Positions 33,985-45,176 of a DNA stretch of 64,000 bases are shown piece after piece (within the stretch, counting starts at the first letter, position 1; each line of letters opens with the position of its first letter). The position numbers were made by a program, and so were the translations under genes. The DNA is taken from NCBI GenBank assembly GCA_011009095.1, contig VTPC01090912.1:132753-196752 (forward strand), in the 5' to 3' direction. This DNA comes from Ignelater luminosus (lineage: Eukaryota > Arthropoda > Insecta > Coleoptera > Elateridae). A model generated the notes under the pieces. That model was given only the letters and a program-made list of their open reading frames with translations. It did not search any database and was not told the origin of the DNA.

Positions 33985-36421
33985 AGGCTTTGTCGAGGCC
34001 TTAGAGACCTATAGCCTGACGAAATCCTTCCATCTCTTCCTGTCTTTGGCCTTTTCTCTCCAGTTATCTTTCTGTTTTTGATGTCTTGTAACCACCTTCT
34101 CCGCGGTCTTCCTCGCTTTCTCTTTTCATACGGCTCTGCCCATGCTATCTTTTTGACTATCCTAGTGTCGCCCATGCGTTCCAGATCATTGCAACCGTCT
34201 GTTCTGCACTATCTCGTATATATTTGGCTCGTCAAACAACTAATATACTTCTTTGTTTGTTTTCCCTTCCCATCCTTCTTCCCTTTTTCCCTCCATTGAT
34301 GTTTCTTGAAAGTTTTCTCTCCCAGGCCTCAATTTTATTTTGCTCTTTCTGAGTGAGTGTCTATGTTTCACTTCCGTATAATAGTGTTGGTCTCATCATT
34401 GTCTTATGCATCCTTTTCTTTACTGTTCCCGATAGGTCTTTCAATTTTATTATCTCATGCAGTGCGGCTACACATCTGTTGCTTTTTGCTAGTCTGAGGT
34501 CGATTTCAGCTTGTTCTTCACATTTATTATTAATAATCACTCCTAAGTACACACAACTCTCAGTTTCTTTTATTTAAATTTGGATTGAGCGAGATCCTTA
34601 TCTTTGGATTTCGTAAAACGTCGCAGAGAGCGTCCCATCTAATGACATTACGCTCTCTACTATCCTCGTAATAGTAACATCGTTCGTCCGAAAAAATTAA
34701 ACTTCCGCAATTATATTTGTTTGGTTCATGTCACGGCCTCCAGCACCTGCAGGCCAATAATAGTTCCGCCAACCCCTTTTCCCTCTGATCTTATATACGT
34801 ACTTATTACTAAGGAGGAAGACACCGAGATTTTCTCTACCGTACTGCTTCCTTCGCCCTTCCTAATCTATCCTCCCACATAACACCACTTTTGTTATCTC
34901 GTCTTCGCATCCATTCTTTTTAATTAATTATGAATCGTCTTTCCAGACATATTTTTTCCGTTTTCTGCTAGCTGACCTGAACGGCCTGGGTTTACGCTTC
35001 GTCAGGATACCGTGCCTAACGCCTTGTCGCTGGCAAACGAGATGCGTCTACATGGAAGGGCCCCTATAATAACGACGGGCGGAATAATTGGTTCCTGTAC
35101 CAAAGATTCCGCATCCATAGAAGCCCCATGCTAGCCCTCTTACTCGGGCAAGGTAGCTCAACGGACGTCCTACGGCTAGTATGATTTTCCATAATCAACT
35201 ATAAAAAAAGTTTCTTTTATTGTCATCCTTCCTGCATTCTCTGTTATAATCATTAAGTGGTCGTTCTTCTTGTTACGGTGCTTATTTTTTAGCTGCATAT
35301 ATAATGGCTGTTTTCGTCATTAACTTCTAATCCCATTCTCTTCGCGGATTTTATTAAAATTTCAGCAATTCTTTCCAACTCCTTTTTACTCCTCGCCAGC
35401 AGTACCAAATCATCTGCGTAAGCCAAGGCTTGGTGGCTTTTATTTATTAAGGTTACATTTATTTATTTATTCCACTATCTCTGATGGCTGATTCCATTAC
35501 AAGTTTAACAAGCACTGTGGATATCGGGTCGTCCTGTCTTAGCCCTCTACTTACTTCAAATTCTTTTGTCTCTTCTCCCTCCACCAGGATTGAACATGTT
35601 GTCTTTTCTAATGTCATTTTTATCAGATTTGCTAGTTTCGTAGGCACGTTAAAATTTTTCAGAACATTTAGTAAGGCTCTTCTACTTATCGTGTCGTATG
35701 CTGCCCTGAAATCAACAAATGACAGAAAGACTGGAATTTCATATTCGTAGCAGGTAATTAAGGTTTGTTTCATGATGAAGATCTGATCTTTCGTTCCCTG
35801 GTATTGTTCTAAAATTTTTTCTCCGTCTGCTTCAAATCTCCTTTTGATTAAGGATGCTAGGTTACATCTAGCAATGCTATTCTTCTGTATTTGTTGCAGT
35901 CGGACGTGTCGCCTGTCTTGCGTATTGGTCGTATTGTCGCTTTTGTCCGGGCTCTGGGCATTTTTTCATTTTCCCAGATTTCTTTTTTCAATTTTGTATT
36001 CTTTTGTATCAGTACTATTCCCCCGTACTTAAGATTTTCTGCTGTGACTTGATTCGCTTCTGGACTTTTATTGTTCTTCATACTATCAACGATTTTCTTT
36101 ATTTCTTGTTCACTAGGATCTTCTACCTTATTTTTCACTTTCTTCTTGCTCTTCGTTCTCGTCATTTATAATATTCATTTTCGTATTTTTATTAAGTAAT
36201 TCTTGGAGATACTCTTTCCACCTCCTTTTCTGCTCGTTTTGGCTTCCGATAAGCTTGCCTTTTTTATCCTTAAGGTAGGGTATTCTTGTTTGGTATCCTC
36301 TCTTCATTTGATTCACCTCCTTATAGAAATTTCTCATCTCATGCTTTCTATAACTGTCTCTCATTTGTTCCAACTTTTGTTCCATTTGCTGTGTCTTTTT
36401 TCTCCTACATAGTTTCTTCAC
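33985..36421 (-). pseudogene. LINE reverse transcriptase, decayed
   Basis: From the right: NEQKRRWKEYLQELLN (36128-36421), KKIVDSMKNNKSPEANQVTA (35857-36165), the core PVFLSFVDFRAAYDTISRRA with GLRQDDPISTVL (35459-35773), LAYADDLVLLARSKKELERI (about 35370-35450) carrying the YADD catalytic box, then after the inserted retroposon YLGVIINNKCEEQAEIDLRL and MRPTLLYGSET (34361-34552). The C-terminal DTRIVKKIAWAEPYEKRKRG then RPRRRWLQDI lies at 33951-34175. Order and motifs are those of full-length CFDP2-like elements minus the endonuclease. Several shifts separate the pieces. Confidence 0.85.
34575..35208 (+). mobile_element. retroposon (SINE or 5'-truncated LINE tail) inside the LINE
   Basis: Bordered by a perfect 13-bp duplication, AGTTTCTTTTATT, at 34562-34574 and 35209-35221. 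On the plus strand it ends in an A-run (CTATAAAAAA) directly before the right duplication, as poly(A)-tailed retroposons do. Removing it rejoins the reverse transcriptase frame (MTIKETES then CVYLGV). The interior is GC-richer than its host and encodes nothing I recognise. Confidence 0.75.
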
Positions 36422-37439
36422 TGCTATCCTTTGCTTTATGTATATTATTCTGCCTTTTTCTTTCCCTGTATACAGGTATATTTTCCTTAATTTTGCTTTA
36501 CTTTGGATTGCTTCAATGCATTCTTTATCTAGCCATTCTTTTCTTTTTTTGGTGTTTTCTTTTAGTTACATTTTTTTCTGTTGCTTCTTGTATAATTTTT
36601 TCTATGCTAGTCCATATTTTTTCTGCTGGGTTCTGATTTTGGTCTGGATAATTTGATAGAGTTTCCTTTTCTATTCCTTCATATATATCCGCTCTGTAGG
36701 CATTACCAATTCAACAAATTAATGAATCTATTGAAACACCAATTACCTTTGATAAACCACAGAACTGTCAGATTTCTCTTTTTAAAGATGCTGTTAAAAT
36801 TGAATTCTTACCAAAAAATAGATCTAACAAACATGCTAGTCTTAGGTGTACTGATAAACTCTGCAGTTTCCAGCAATTCTTTCAAGTTTTGACATTTTTA
36901 TGGTCCATTATCACTGGTATAAAATCTTTGATTTCTTACGATACTTCGGTTTCTGTATTAGAATAATTTTGTATTTCTGAAGATTCGTATCCTTTGGGTC
37001 TTTTTTGTAAATGATAACTAGGCTTGTGTTTTTTTGATGACGTATTTTCGATTCAGTTTGGGCAGTAATTTATTTTGCAAGTCATTTATTAGCTTACTTA
37101 TTTAATGTATTTCCGAATTCAAAACCTCCTTGCAGGGACATAATTTCTTCGATCGGTGACCTGAAACAGCCTTGTCAAGTTAAAATTTCTTTTTTTGGTT
37201 TGTACGACAAATCGAAGTACCTTGGAACATTCATGTTTTTAATTTTGGCACATAAGAGCCTGTGGAAGGCTGCTATCTGAAGCTTTATTGGTATTTACGA
37301 GGCACTCTGTATATCTATACAAAAACTTAACTCTCCAAGGACTCGTTACAAAATGAATTTTCAGAAGATTGGTAAAACAGGACAATTTTAATTTTGAATG
37401 GAATCCGTTGTGATAAAGAGTCTATATCTTAAACTTAAA

Positions 37440-38050
37440 GGTCTTTTTATGTCGATTAGTTTAAGAGAAATTACTTCTTGGATTTTTCAAATTAAAAAAA
37501 AAATTTATTGCTTAAAATGATTCTGTGCAGTGTGCAATAATAATTGCTGTCCGTGACCATTCCCTGTCGCTGCTCTTTGAGACTTTCACATTGAGTGGGG
37601 TAAATTTTTGATTTTACGTAGGTATCCCCACAGAAATAATCTAAAGGAGTTACATCATACTTGCCGCGTTGAATAGATAGAGTTATAAAACGTGACATTT
37701 CTGTTGGTCGGGCAAGAAAAGCACTTGTGCTGCCGACTTGAGGAAATTTTCCCTTTTTTTTGAGAATATCTGTTCGGCGCGACAAGTATGGATCATGTGA
37801 TCTACAGTACTCTCTCTAGCAATTTAGCATGCTGGGAAACGTTCATCCAAAAACTGTTTTCGTTTTCTAGAAGGTTGTTTTTATTGTCCAAATATTCAGC
37901 AATCACAAGATCAATCTGGTCTTCTAACATAATACAGATAAGTATCTTCACTGAGGTTGTCCTGAATGAAAAACGGTCCAACCAGATAGATGCTTTCCTA
38001 AAATTCCAACGGCAATTTATCGACAACTAATCGACCGATATTGAGAAGAT
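37440..38050 (-). pseudogene. DDE transposase remnant (DUF4817 type)
   Basis: On the minus strand, NSFWMNVSQHAKLLERVL (37802-37900) resembles the FWMNG-VNKQNFR block, and DVTPLDYFCGDTYVKSKIYP (37560-37650) resembles the DLTPLDYFLWGYLKSKVY catalytic block of the same transposase type as at 16790-17582. The rest is unrecognisable and no inverted ends were found. Confidence 0.5.
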
Positions 38051-38372
38051 TTGCGTGATTTTGTAGAGGATGTGAAGACCTTTTAAACAATGTGTCACTT
38101 GATCCCCGTGCTATTTAGAATTTCTAAGAGGGTTCTTATCGAAAGTGTTGAAGCTTGAGGTATGAATTTCTTGTCAAAATTTATTACTCGCAAAATCAAT
38201 ATTGCACAGTCACTTTTTAAAGTTTGTTACGAGTTTTTGAACTCGTCAACAGTGTAAAGTTTATTTTGTGTGCTGTATAGTTCGGTACAATTAGGTTTTG
38301 ACACGAATATTTCGAAACACAAGCTGAAAATTAAGGAGATGTTCAGAATACTGTTTAGTTAACATAGGTATA

Positions 38373-38662
38373 CAGCGTTCACGATGCAGAATGACAGTTT
38401 GAGTATTGTAAACCGGGCTGTTATTAACTCGGCTTGTAGAATCTTATTGACGCTTAATGTACTTTAAGGTTATGATTTTATGACAGTTTGACCTCACGCT
38501 GTTATCTTTTTTTTTGTAGCTCTTCAAATATAATGAAAATCTTTGATCGTGTAACGGCGCCAAATACAGCGGCAGGTTTTTTTTTAAAAAAAAAGGAAAA
38601 CACTTCCAACCTAACAAAATGAAAGCATGGCTTATTACGACCCATAAACATCGTGAAGGGTG
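38373..38662. mobile_element. MITE, copy 2 (internally deleted)
   Basis: Second copy of the family at 16247-16724. The interior matches closely (ATTGACGCTTAATGTACTTT; CTAACAAAATGAAAGCATGG). The right end keeps CATCGTGAAGGGTG, while the left end is cut to CAGCGTTCACGATG and then jumps into the interior. TA borders both sides (38371-38372, 38663-38664). At 290 bp it is 188 bp shorter than copy 1. Confidence 0.85.
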
Positions 38663-38939
38663 TATACTCAAAGTCCCAAAAAATCTGCTTTGGGTAAAAG
38701 CCGCTATTTTGGATTTTACGATTTTTTGGTGTAGCGTCTGAACAAATTGCACTATTAAGTTCATTTTTATGCCGAATTAGGCTTTACTATTAATAAGAAG
38801 CACCGATTTTAAAACTTTGATAATTTTAATAGAAATCTCATTTTTGCCACTTATTTATCATTGTTTTAAGCACAATTAGAATATATCAAACTTAAGATGT
38901 AGGCAAAATTAAAGAGCATATAAAATGCTACATGTCAAC

Positions 38940-39540
38940 GTTTCGGAAAAGACACCGTAGGCATGACGCACCGTTTTGTACACCTGCGTCGGTGCGTCAG
39001 TCCTCCTGCAGTCTTCATGGTGCGCATAAATATCTGCTCGATGGTAACGTCTGTTCATATCCGTGACCAAGACTTGCCCGATTCTCGAACAGTGAAATAG
39101 CCTTGGAGTTGTCTAGATTCTGACGCAATCATGATATCTTCTAGTTTAAACATTTGCTGTAGATGTTGACCATTTTGGGGTATTGCACCCACAACTTGGC
39201 AATGCGACCAGGCGCAGCCATTTCCTGCAACTTCATTCCAACGACTTGCTGATAATTCCCAGAGACTCTACTTTGAAGTAGTTCAGTGTGCGTTGCCTTC
39301 AATTGTTCAGCGTTCCTTCAAGCTGGTAACCCCATATTCATAAGTTGTCGCTGAGACTAGCTTGTGGAGCAGCTAGATATTTTGGGCATCTTTATCTCTA
39401 TTTTGTATCTGTTTTAAATTATTGTGTACCAAAACTCTGCTAACATTGTATGAGGCACTCCAAATCTTTAAGGTAACCTTCTCAGCAAGAGGGTCATGCC
39501 AGGATGATGCCCTTTCCCCATGTGTACTTTAGGATATAGT
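38940..39540 (-). pseudogene. remnant of a repeated insect ORF of unknown class
   Basis: On the minus strand a broken frame reads LKIWSASYNVSRVLVHNNLK, MFKLEDIMIASESRQLQGYF, then TDVTIEQIFMRTMKTAGGLT. From memory the last block matches the TIExxFMRxxKTxGGLTxGRG signature of a protein repeated many times in insect genomes and probably carried by mobile elements. The class of element is not known to me. Stops interrupt the frame. Confidence 0.45.
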
Positions 39541-41134
39541 TAATCCATTTGTCGATGTCAGGGACATGTATTAGTGGCAACAACTTTTTTTGCAGAAGTT
39601 ATTTTGTACAAACGATACATACGTGACTTTTATACAGACGAAACAAAGAAGAGAAATATACAAAGCTTTAGGAACATTTGGAAAGTATTCATGTTTAAAA
39701 ACAGTAATATAGCTAATTGTGTTTTAATTTTGTTATTTTACTTAATTTTCAAAATTATATTTTCTAAGCAGATATTATTTATATAAAGAATTACAGATTG
39801 TTATCGTCATAATTGTATATAGACATCGCGTGTCATTATTTTTCTTGTATACTAACTTCATTGCTATTTTTATATGAAACATATTTTCATATAATAACCA
39901 ATAATTCATTTTGTCCATTAATTTTTTTCCAAGGATTCTAATGATGTCACACATGTATGAAACATTGTGACATTTTAACATTTGTTAATATTACTATTTA
40001 TTATAACTTGATAACAACCAACGAATAAAATAATTATAGAACACAGGCAATTATTTTAAAATCTGATTTATTTTTCTCTTTCTATAGTTTAATAAAAATC
40101 GTGACAGTTGTTAATTGATTGTTTGTTGTCTCTACAAGTAGTACTTAGTACATACAAATTTAAACAAAAACTAATTACAGTAAGTAACTAACTAGTTAAT
40201 TAAATCATACTTATTTAACAACCAAGTACAGTAATAATTATTTCAACTTTATAAAAGTTCCATTGTTGATTAAATTATATTTACCGAACAAGATAGAAGG
40301 AATTAACCGTGTAATTTCCTTTCATTCTTTTGTGAATACATTGAGATAAAGGAACGTTAGCGCCGTTTTTATGTTGATTTTATGTGTTCTTAAAACGGCG
40401 TTATATTGGAATAAGAATAATTCAATATAAAGGCTTATTTATGTAAAAGTTAAAATATTTTCTACAAACATGACAGTTTGTTTATTTAAGTAAATTATAT
40501 TGATTATTTATATTGATTAATAACTAACTAGCATTATTATTGGTTAACATACTACGTACTATATCAGTCTACGTTGTTTAGTTATTGCTTAACAGTATGC
40601 TCTAGTATCAGTATTTACATTTATTAATTTTAACAAATGTTAGTGTACAATAGAAAAAACTAATAGGAGAAATACCCCAAGTAATTCTGAATATTAATAT
40701 AGTATTCTAGTAGGTATTAAAATCTCTGCATTAGTAGGGTATTATGATTTTTAAACTAGTTAACAAAGAGAAAAGAAATTTACTAACTGCTATCGATTTG
40801 ATCACTAGCGAAGACAGTGTTAATAATTTGATAAAATAAAAATTGCTGTTACTATTAACCTATTACACATTTCCTTACGGACACATTCTAGAAGAACCCT
40901 GCATTAGATGTTTAAGTCTACTAACTTCAATTCTGATTTAACACATGGTCTTTTTCAACTCAAGAGCTTTAAAGAGTACTTCTCTGGCGAAACTGTTTTT
41001 GCCACTTTTATGATTTTTTGATCCGACTTTTTGATTTTCTGAAGTTCACTCATCTTTCATCATTATTCTTGTGTAGAAAATTCATAAACTCATGCAAATT
41101 ACGAACTTGGGAATTTTAAACTGATTTAAGACAA
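39541..41134. other. very AT-rich stretch, no gene seen
   Basis: AT-rich DNA with many TTAATT/AACTAG words. Short open frames only. No supported feature. Confidence 0.4.
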
Positions 41135-41929
41135 TTAGTTCAGTCAATGAAGGCCCAAACGCTGATTGTAGAGGACATGGAATGGAGGAGAATCTTTCTC
41201 TTGAGGGATGTGTTGGGGGTAGTTAGGAGGCAAAAATACTAAAAGTCCCCTCCCCTAGCCCTGTCGCTTTAGCGGGGGAGGGGGTGGAAAGGTCCCTGTC
41301 TTCGGGTTCTTGCTTATAACTCGGAAACGGTGCGTCGTACGGTAAAACGTATTCACTACAAAATAAAAGACAATTAAATTTCCTACAAGACTGTCTATAT
41401 ACATTTTCTTTCTATGTGTTATAGTTCCCGAGATATTCGCCAGCAAAAATCGATAATCTTTTTTGCCTCCCATTTTTTGTCGAAGTTGTCCTTCTAACTC
41501 CTCAGCCTTATATTTTCGGAAAAGTCATCAGACTGGAAATCAGAAAATGTATCCAGAAACTTCAAATTGCTGTAACTTCTGACCTGTAGACGATAAATTA
41601 GTAAATATTACATATTTCCAAAGAAGACTGAATGCTCTACAATTTCCTGTCTGACGACTTTTCTCTAAAACATAAGACTGAGGAGTTAGAAGGACAAGTT
41701 TGACGAAAAATGGGAGGCAAAACTTTTTTTCGAAAATTATCGATTTTCGCTGACGAATATCTCGGAAACCATAACATAGAAAAAAATGAATATAGACAGT
41801 CTTGTAGAAACTTTAATTATCTTTTATTTTTTAGGGAGTACTTCTTACCGTACGACGCATCGTGTCTCTCAAGAGAAAAATTCTCCCCTATTCCATGTCC
41901 TCTATAACCCCTTCGTTGACTGGACTAAA
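41135..41929. mobile_element. foldback element with long inverted arms
   Basis: The arms, 41135 to about 41545 and about 41650-41929, are inverted copies beginning TTAGTYCAGTCAAYGAAGG. Shared words include AGAGGACATGGAAT, CGTACGGTAA, AGACAGTCTTGTAG (as its inverse) and TTTTGCCTCCCATTTTTTGTCG. The left arm has an extra C/G-rich stretch (41200-41300) absent from the right. The loop is about 100 bp. No coding capacity; the short open frames are arm sequence. Confidence 0.8.
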
Positions 41930-42439
41930 TTTGAATGAGATGTGGTCAGAAAGGTTATTATACTATGACTGATCTCTGGAAGGTTTAGGATAAATTACAT
42001 TAGTTTAACATCAGGTAGCGTTTTAAAGCAAAGGTCAAAGTGTGTTTTGTTATTATGGAACTCAAAGTAGGCTGCGATAGATAATGTCCTATATTCTGAT
42101 GTTGCTTTATTTATTTCTAAAAGAAATTTTTTTACAAAATTGATTTTGCTGAATAAAACCTTGCAAGACTTGCAAATTTAGTATTGACGCAACAGAAGAA
42201 TTAGAATGAATATCTGTGTTTTCCTAAGCATAAAATGTGAAAAGGCACCTGTTCAATTAGATCATCGTATACGACAAGATTATGAGTTACAAACTGACGA
42301 GCAATCAATAGTACATGTGTGTATTTACAATTTAGCTATTATTTCAAAAAAAGACCAAACTAGATCTTTTATTCAATTAGGAATTGATAGAACGCAACAG
42401 AAGACATGATGGTCTTTACTTTTAACGATGCTTATCCAA
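41930..42439. other. AT-rich stretch, no gene seen
   Basis: One open frame (42206-42409, plus) without family resemblance; nothing else. Confidence 0.35.
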
Positions 42440-43420
42440 AGCTATTTAATTTAGTCGGGCTTCGCCCTCTATTAACCTACGTAAAACGTCTAACCTTCTC
42501 AAAGAAACTAGATATGTAGAATGCGAATAAGACGAAGGAATTATGTACCACACGGTTTGGGCTTCGCCCTTCACTAATTTTCAAGGTCGCGCTTTGCTCT
42601 CCAACGGTTCACTTGCGCCAGCCCTCCGTCAAGCTACGCCGTCCATCAACCTCAAGAAACCTATAGATACAAAAACGGATTGTGCATCGCCCTCTTTTAG
42701 TCTTCTTTAAAAAAATAATTTAGAACACGTTTTGGGCTTTGCTTTGTCTTCACTAAACTACTAACTTCTTTAAGAGAACTACGCACAGAAATGAGTTTTG
42801 CTTTATCCTCCAACGGTCTATTAGCGCTGGGTCTACCATCAGAGTTTGCTCTTCTGTATTTCGCGCAAGAATTACGCACAAATATGATTTGGACTTCATT
42901 CTCCATTAAGTTTCTTGAGTGATCTACATACACAAAGAAATTGCTCTTCCCTTTCCAACGGTTTCATTTACGCCGTCATACCATCATGTTTTGCCCTCCA
43001 GCAAACTCAATAAACGTACATGTACAAAAACAGCCTGCGTTTGCCCTCCGTTAACCTTCTCGAACAAACTACGTAGAGCACGGGTCAGTCATTGCTCTCA
43101 TTAATCTGCTAACTTTTTCAAGCGAACTACTCACACAAAAGTTTTTTACTTTGTCTTCTAATGATCGAACAACTAGTGTTAGTTCACTATCGGATTTTAC
43201 TCTTCTCTAATCTTTTGAACATCCCGAGGAGATTATGCATGAACATGGTTCGAACTTTGCTATTAATTAACTTTCTCTTCGCGCCCTGTTAGCCCCAAGA
43301 AGCCTACATACCTACAAAATCAGTTTGCGCTTTGCCCTCCGTTAACCTTCCCGAATAAACCATGTAAAATACGTATTGGTCTTTCCCTTCTAGTACTAAT
43401 GTACTAGCTTTCTTATGATT
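42440..43420. repeat. decayed tandem array of GGGCTTCGCCCT-type units
   Basis: Diverged copies of a motif of the form GGGCTTTGCCCTCCGTTAAC, then CTTCTCGAACAAACTACG, then a TACACAAAAA-type spacer recur at irregular spacing (near 42457, 42560, 42745, 42795, 43034 and 43331). Neighbouring copies share only part of the unit. It looks like an old satellite-type array losing identity. Confidence 0.55.
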
Positions 43421-43983
43421 CCAGTCTTTTTGCAACGCACCTTTTAATCCAGCAGCTAATAATATCACGATAGTCAATTGTGATCATCTGACAATTACAA
43501 TTTGTTGACTGCCGCTTCTAGAATCTTGAGAAACTGATAATCGCTTGCTTCCTAACGTCGAATGTACTTTGAACTCGCAACGGATTCTGGATACCAAGGA
43601 AACCTTAAGGTGGTTATGGGTTTTACGGAATCTTAAGGCGATTTTATTTATTATTCGTACGCGTTAAACCGTCCGTCCGTGTAAAATCAATAGGCCATCA
43701 TTTTGCACGTAATCTAAAATAACTATGTATCTATGTACCTACCTATTATTTATTCATTTACTCAAGCTTGGCAGTAATAAAAACGAATCGGTAAAGCTGA
43801 GTTTACAGGAGATTCTTAGTACGATTTGATTCTCTGTATTTGAGGTTAGGTTTTTGGCATGTGAATGGTCATTATCTGCTTTTTTATATTAGAAATCTGA
43901 AAATTAACGTTATTAGCAAATGATATCTTTTGTATGTAAATCATCATTTTGAGCACGAGCTTTCAATCTGACCAATCAGCGCA
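43421..43983. other. AT-rich stretch, no gene seen
   Basis: No supported feature. Confidence 0.35.
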
Positions 43984-44138
43984 TCGATTACTTGATAATC
44001 AAGCAACTACGTTTTTTTTTATTTTACTAACAAGCTTTAGAGAATTAATAATAGATAATCGATTACTCGATAATCAAACAACTAGTACGTTGTGTTTTTA
44101 TTTTACTGTCAAGTTTCAATGAATTAATAATAGATAAG
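43984..44138. repeat. tandem duplication, two units of 75 bp
   Basis: TCGATTACTTGATAATCAAG at 43984 and TCGATTACTCGATAATCAAA at 44059 begin two units that both run on through TTTTATTTTACT and GAATTAATAATAGATAA. Each start also contains a small palindrome around GATTA/TAATC. Confidence 0.8.
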
Positions 44139-45176
44139 GATTTAAAGTGCCTGTTTCCAGGCTGAAAACGCACTTTGCGCAAGTGGTGTATACAAAGATC
44201 TTTGCACGACTATAGTTCAAATATTCAAAAATTAACGAAAAAGAAAATTTGTAGTCGTCAGAATGACATTTAAAATAAAAAGTGTACGTAACATTTTACG
44301 TGAAAACTATAAACATCGTTTCTGAGATAAACTTTTCGCCGCTTCTAACTATTGTTTTAATCATATACCGGCATCGTGACATTTAGACCCAAGGGTTGCA
44401 AAGTACCGTATGATCAAGAGAAAAAGTCGTCTAGGAAGCCTTGAGTTTTATTTCTAAAGAGATTGTGTTAGCAACATCAGTGCCGTTTATTGTTTTGGAT
44501 CAACACTTCACACCTTACAGTTTGAGATTAGGTTTAAAACAAAATTGTCAGATATAAAATATCGATCTAAAAGAAAATAATAATAATCAGTGGTACTGCC
44601 AACATTATTTCTTTTTAAATAAATTTCAAGACTTCTAGATGACTTTTTTCTCGATGATATTGTATTGCTTTATGTCCGTTTCTAAGGGTCTAAAGTAAAT
44701 GTTACATTTTATGTCGTTTGTGTAAGGAATGTCTTCTAAAAGCGTTTAGACCTTTATAAAGATTTTCTTCAAATTACACTCATAGAGAATACAGAATCTC
44801 ATTATTAAAGAAGTTGCTGTTTTGATATTTTACTCGTATACTATTAGTAATCTACTCTTTAAAGCTCTTAGACATTTTGAAATTGGAGAAATATTATTGT
44901 ATATAATCTACAAACCTTCTACTTAATGCAAAATTATACCTTATGTAATATAAAAAGTTAAATAGGTAGTTAATGTTCTTTCGAAAATTCTTAAATCGAA
45001 ACATAGAGAATGTATCTTTTTACCTTAGGGTATTGCTTACAACACTAATCTAACTAGAATTGACTAGGCTTATATGTTTTAAAAAATAGTTTACCTAACA
45101 GAATGAGATAACCTTTTGCCAATTAAAGAAAGGCACTTTTCACCATCTATTAACTGTTGATTAGATCGACACTTAA
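44139..45176. other. AT-rich stretch, no gene seen
   Basis: Likely the 3' flank and untranslated region of the PY-motif gene to the right (minus strand). AATAAA-type words occur, but no specific signal can be assigned. Confidence 0.35.

Larger units (their letters stand above)
33955..36700 (-). mobile_element. 5'-truncated LINE (CFDP2-like) with target duplication
   Basis: Flanked by CATTACCAGTTCAA (33941-33954) and CATTACCAATTCAA (36701-36714), a 13-of-14 target duplication. On the minus strand it starts inside the region before the reverse transcriptase, so the endonuclease is lost by 5' truncation, the common fate of LINE copies. The 3' end carries a TACATACATACA-type tail (33966-33984). 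A 634-bp retroposon (34575-35208) lies inside it. Confidence 0.85.
33765..37309. mobile_element. TA-target TIR element split by a LINE
   Basis: The left end CAGGATGTCCCGTAAATG continues CCAATAAGCTTCAGATA. The right end, inverted, reads CAGAGTGCCTCGTAAATA then CCAATAAAGCTTCAGATA. Both ends are bordered by TA (33763-33764, 37310-37311). The matching length is about 35 bp. Apart from the LINE (33955-36700) the element is about 800 bp with no recognised coding sequence. Confidence 0.75.

Noticed and set aside
36203-36656. Plus-strand hydrophobic frames suggesting a multi-pass membrane protein
   Set aside because: Antisense of the LINE reverse transcriptase linker; the minus strand has recognisable motifs there.
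37802-38026. A host gene on the minus strand
   Set aside because: The FWMN and TPLDYF blocks place it with the decayed DDE transposase.
41255-41907. Two open frames starting MGGK on opposite strands
   Set aside because: Both lie in the inverted arms of the foldback element and are the same arm sequence read twice.
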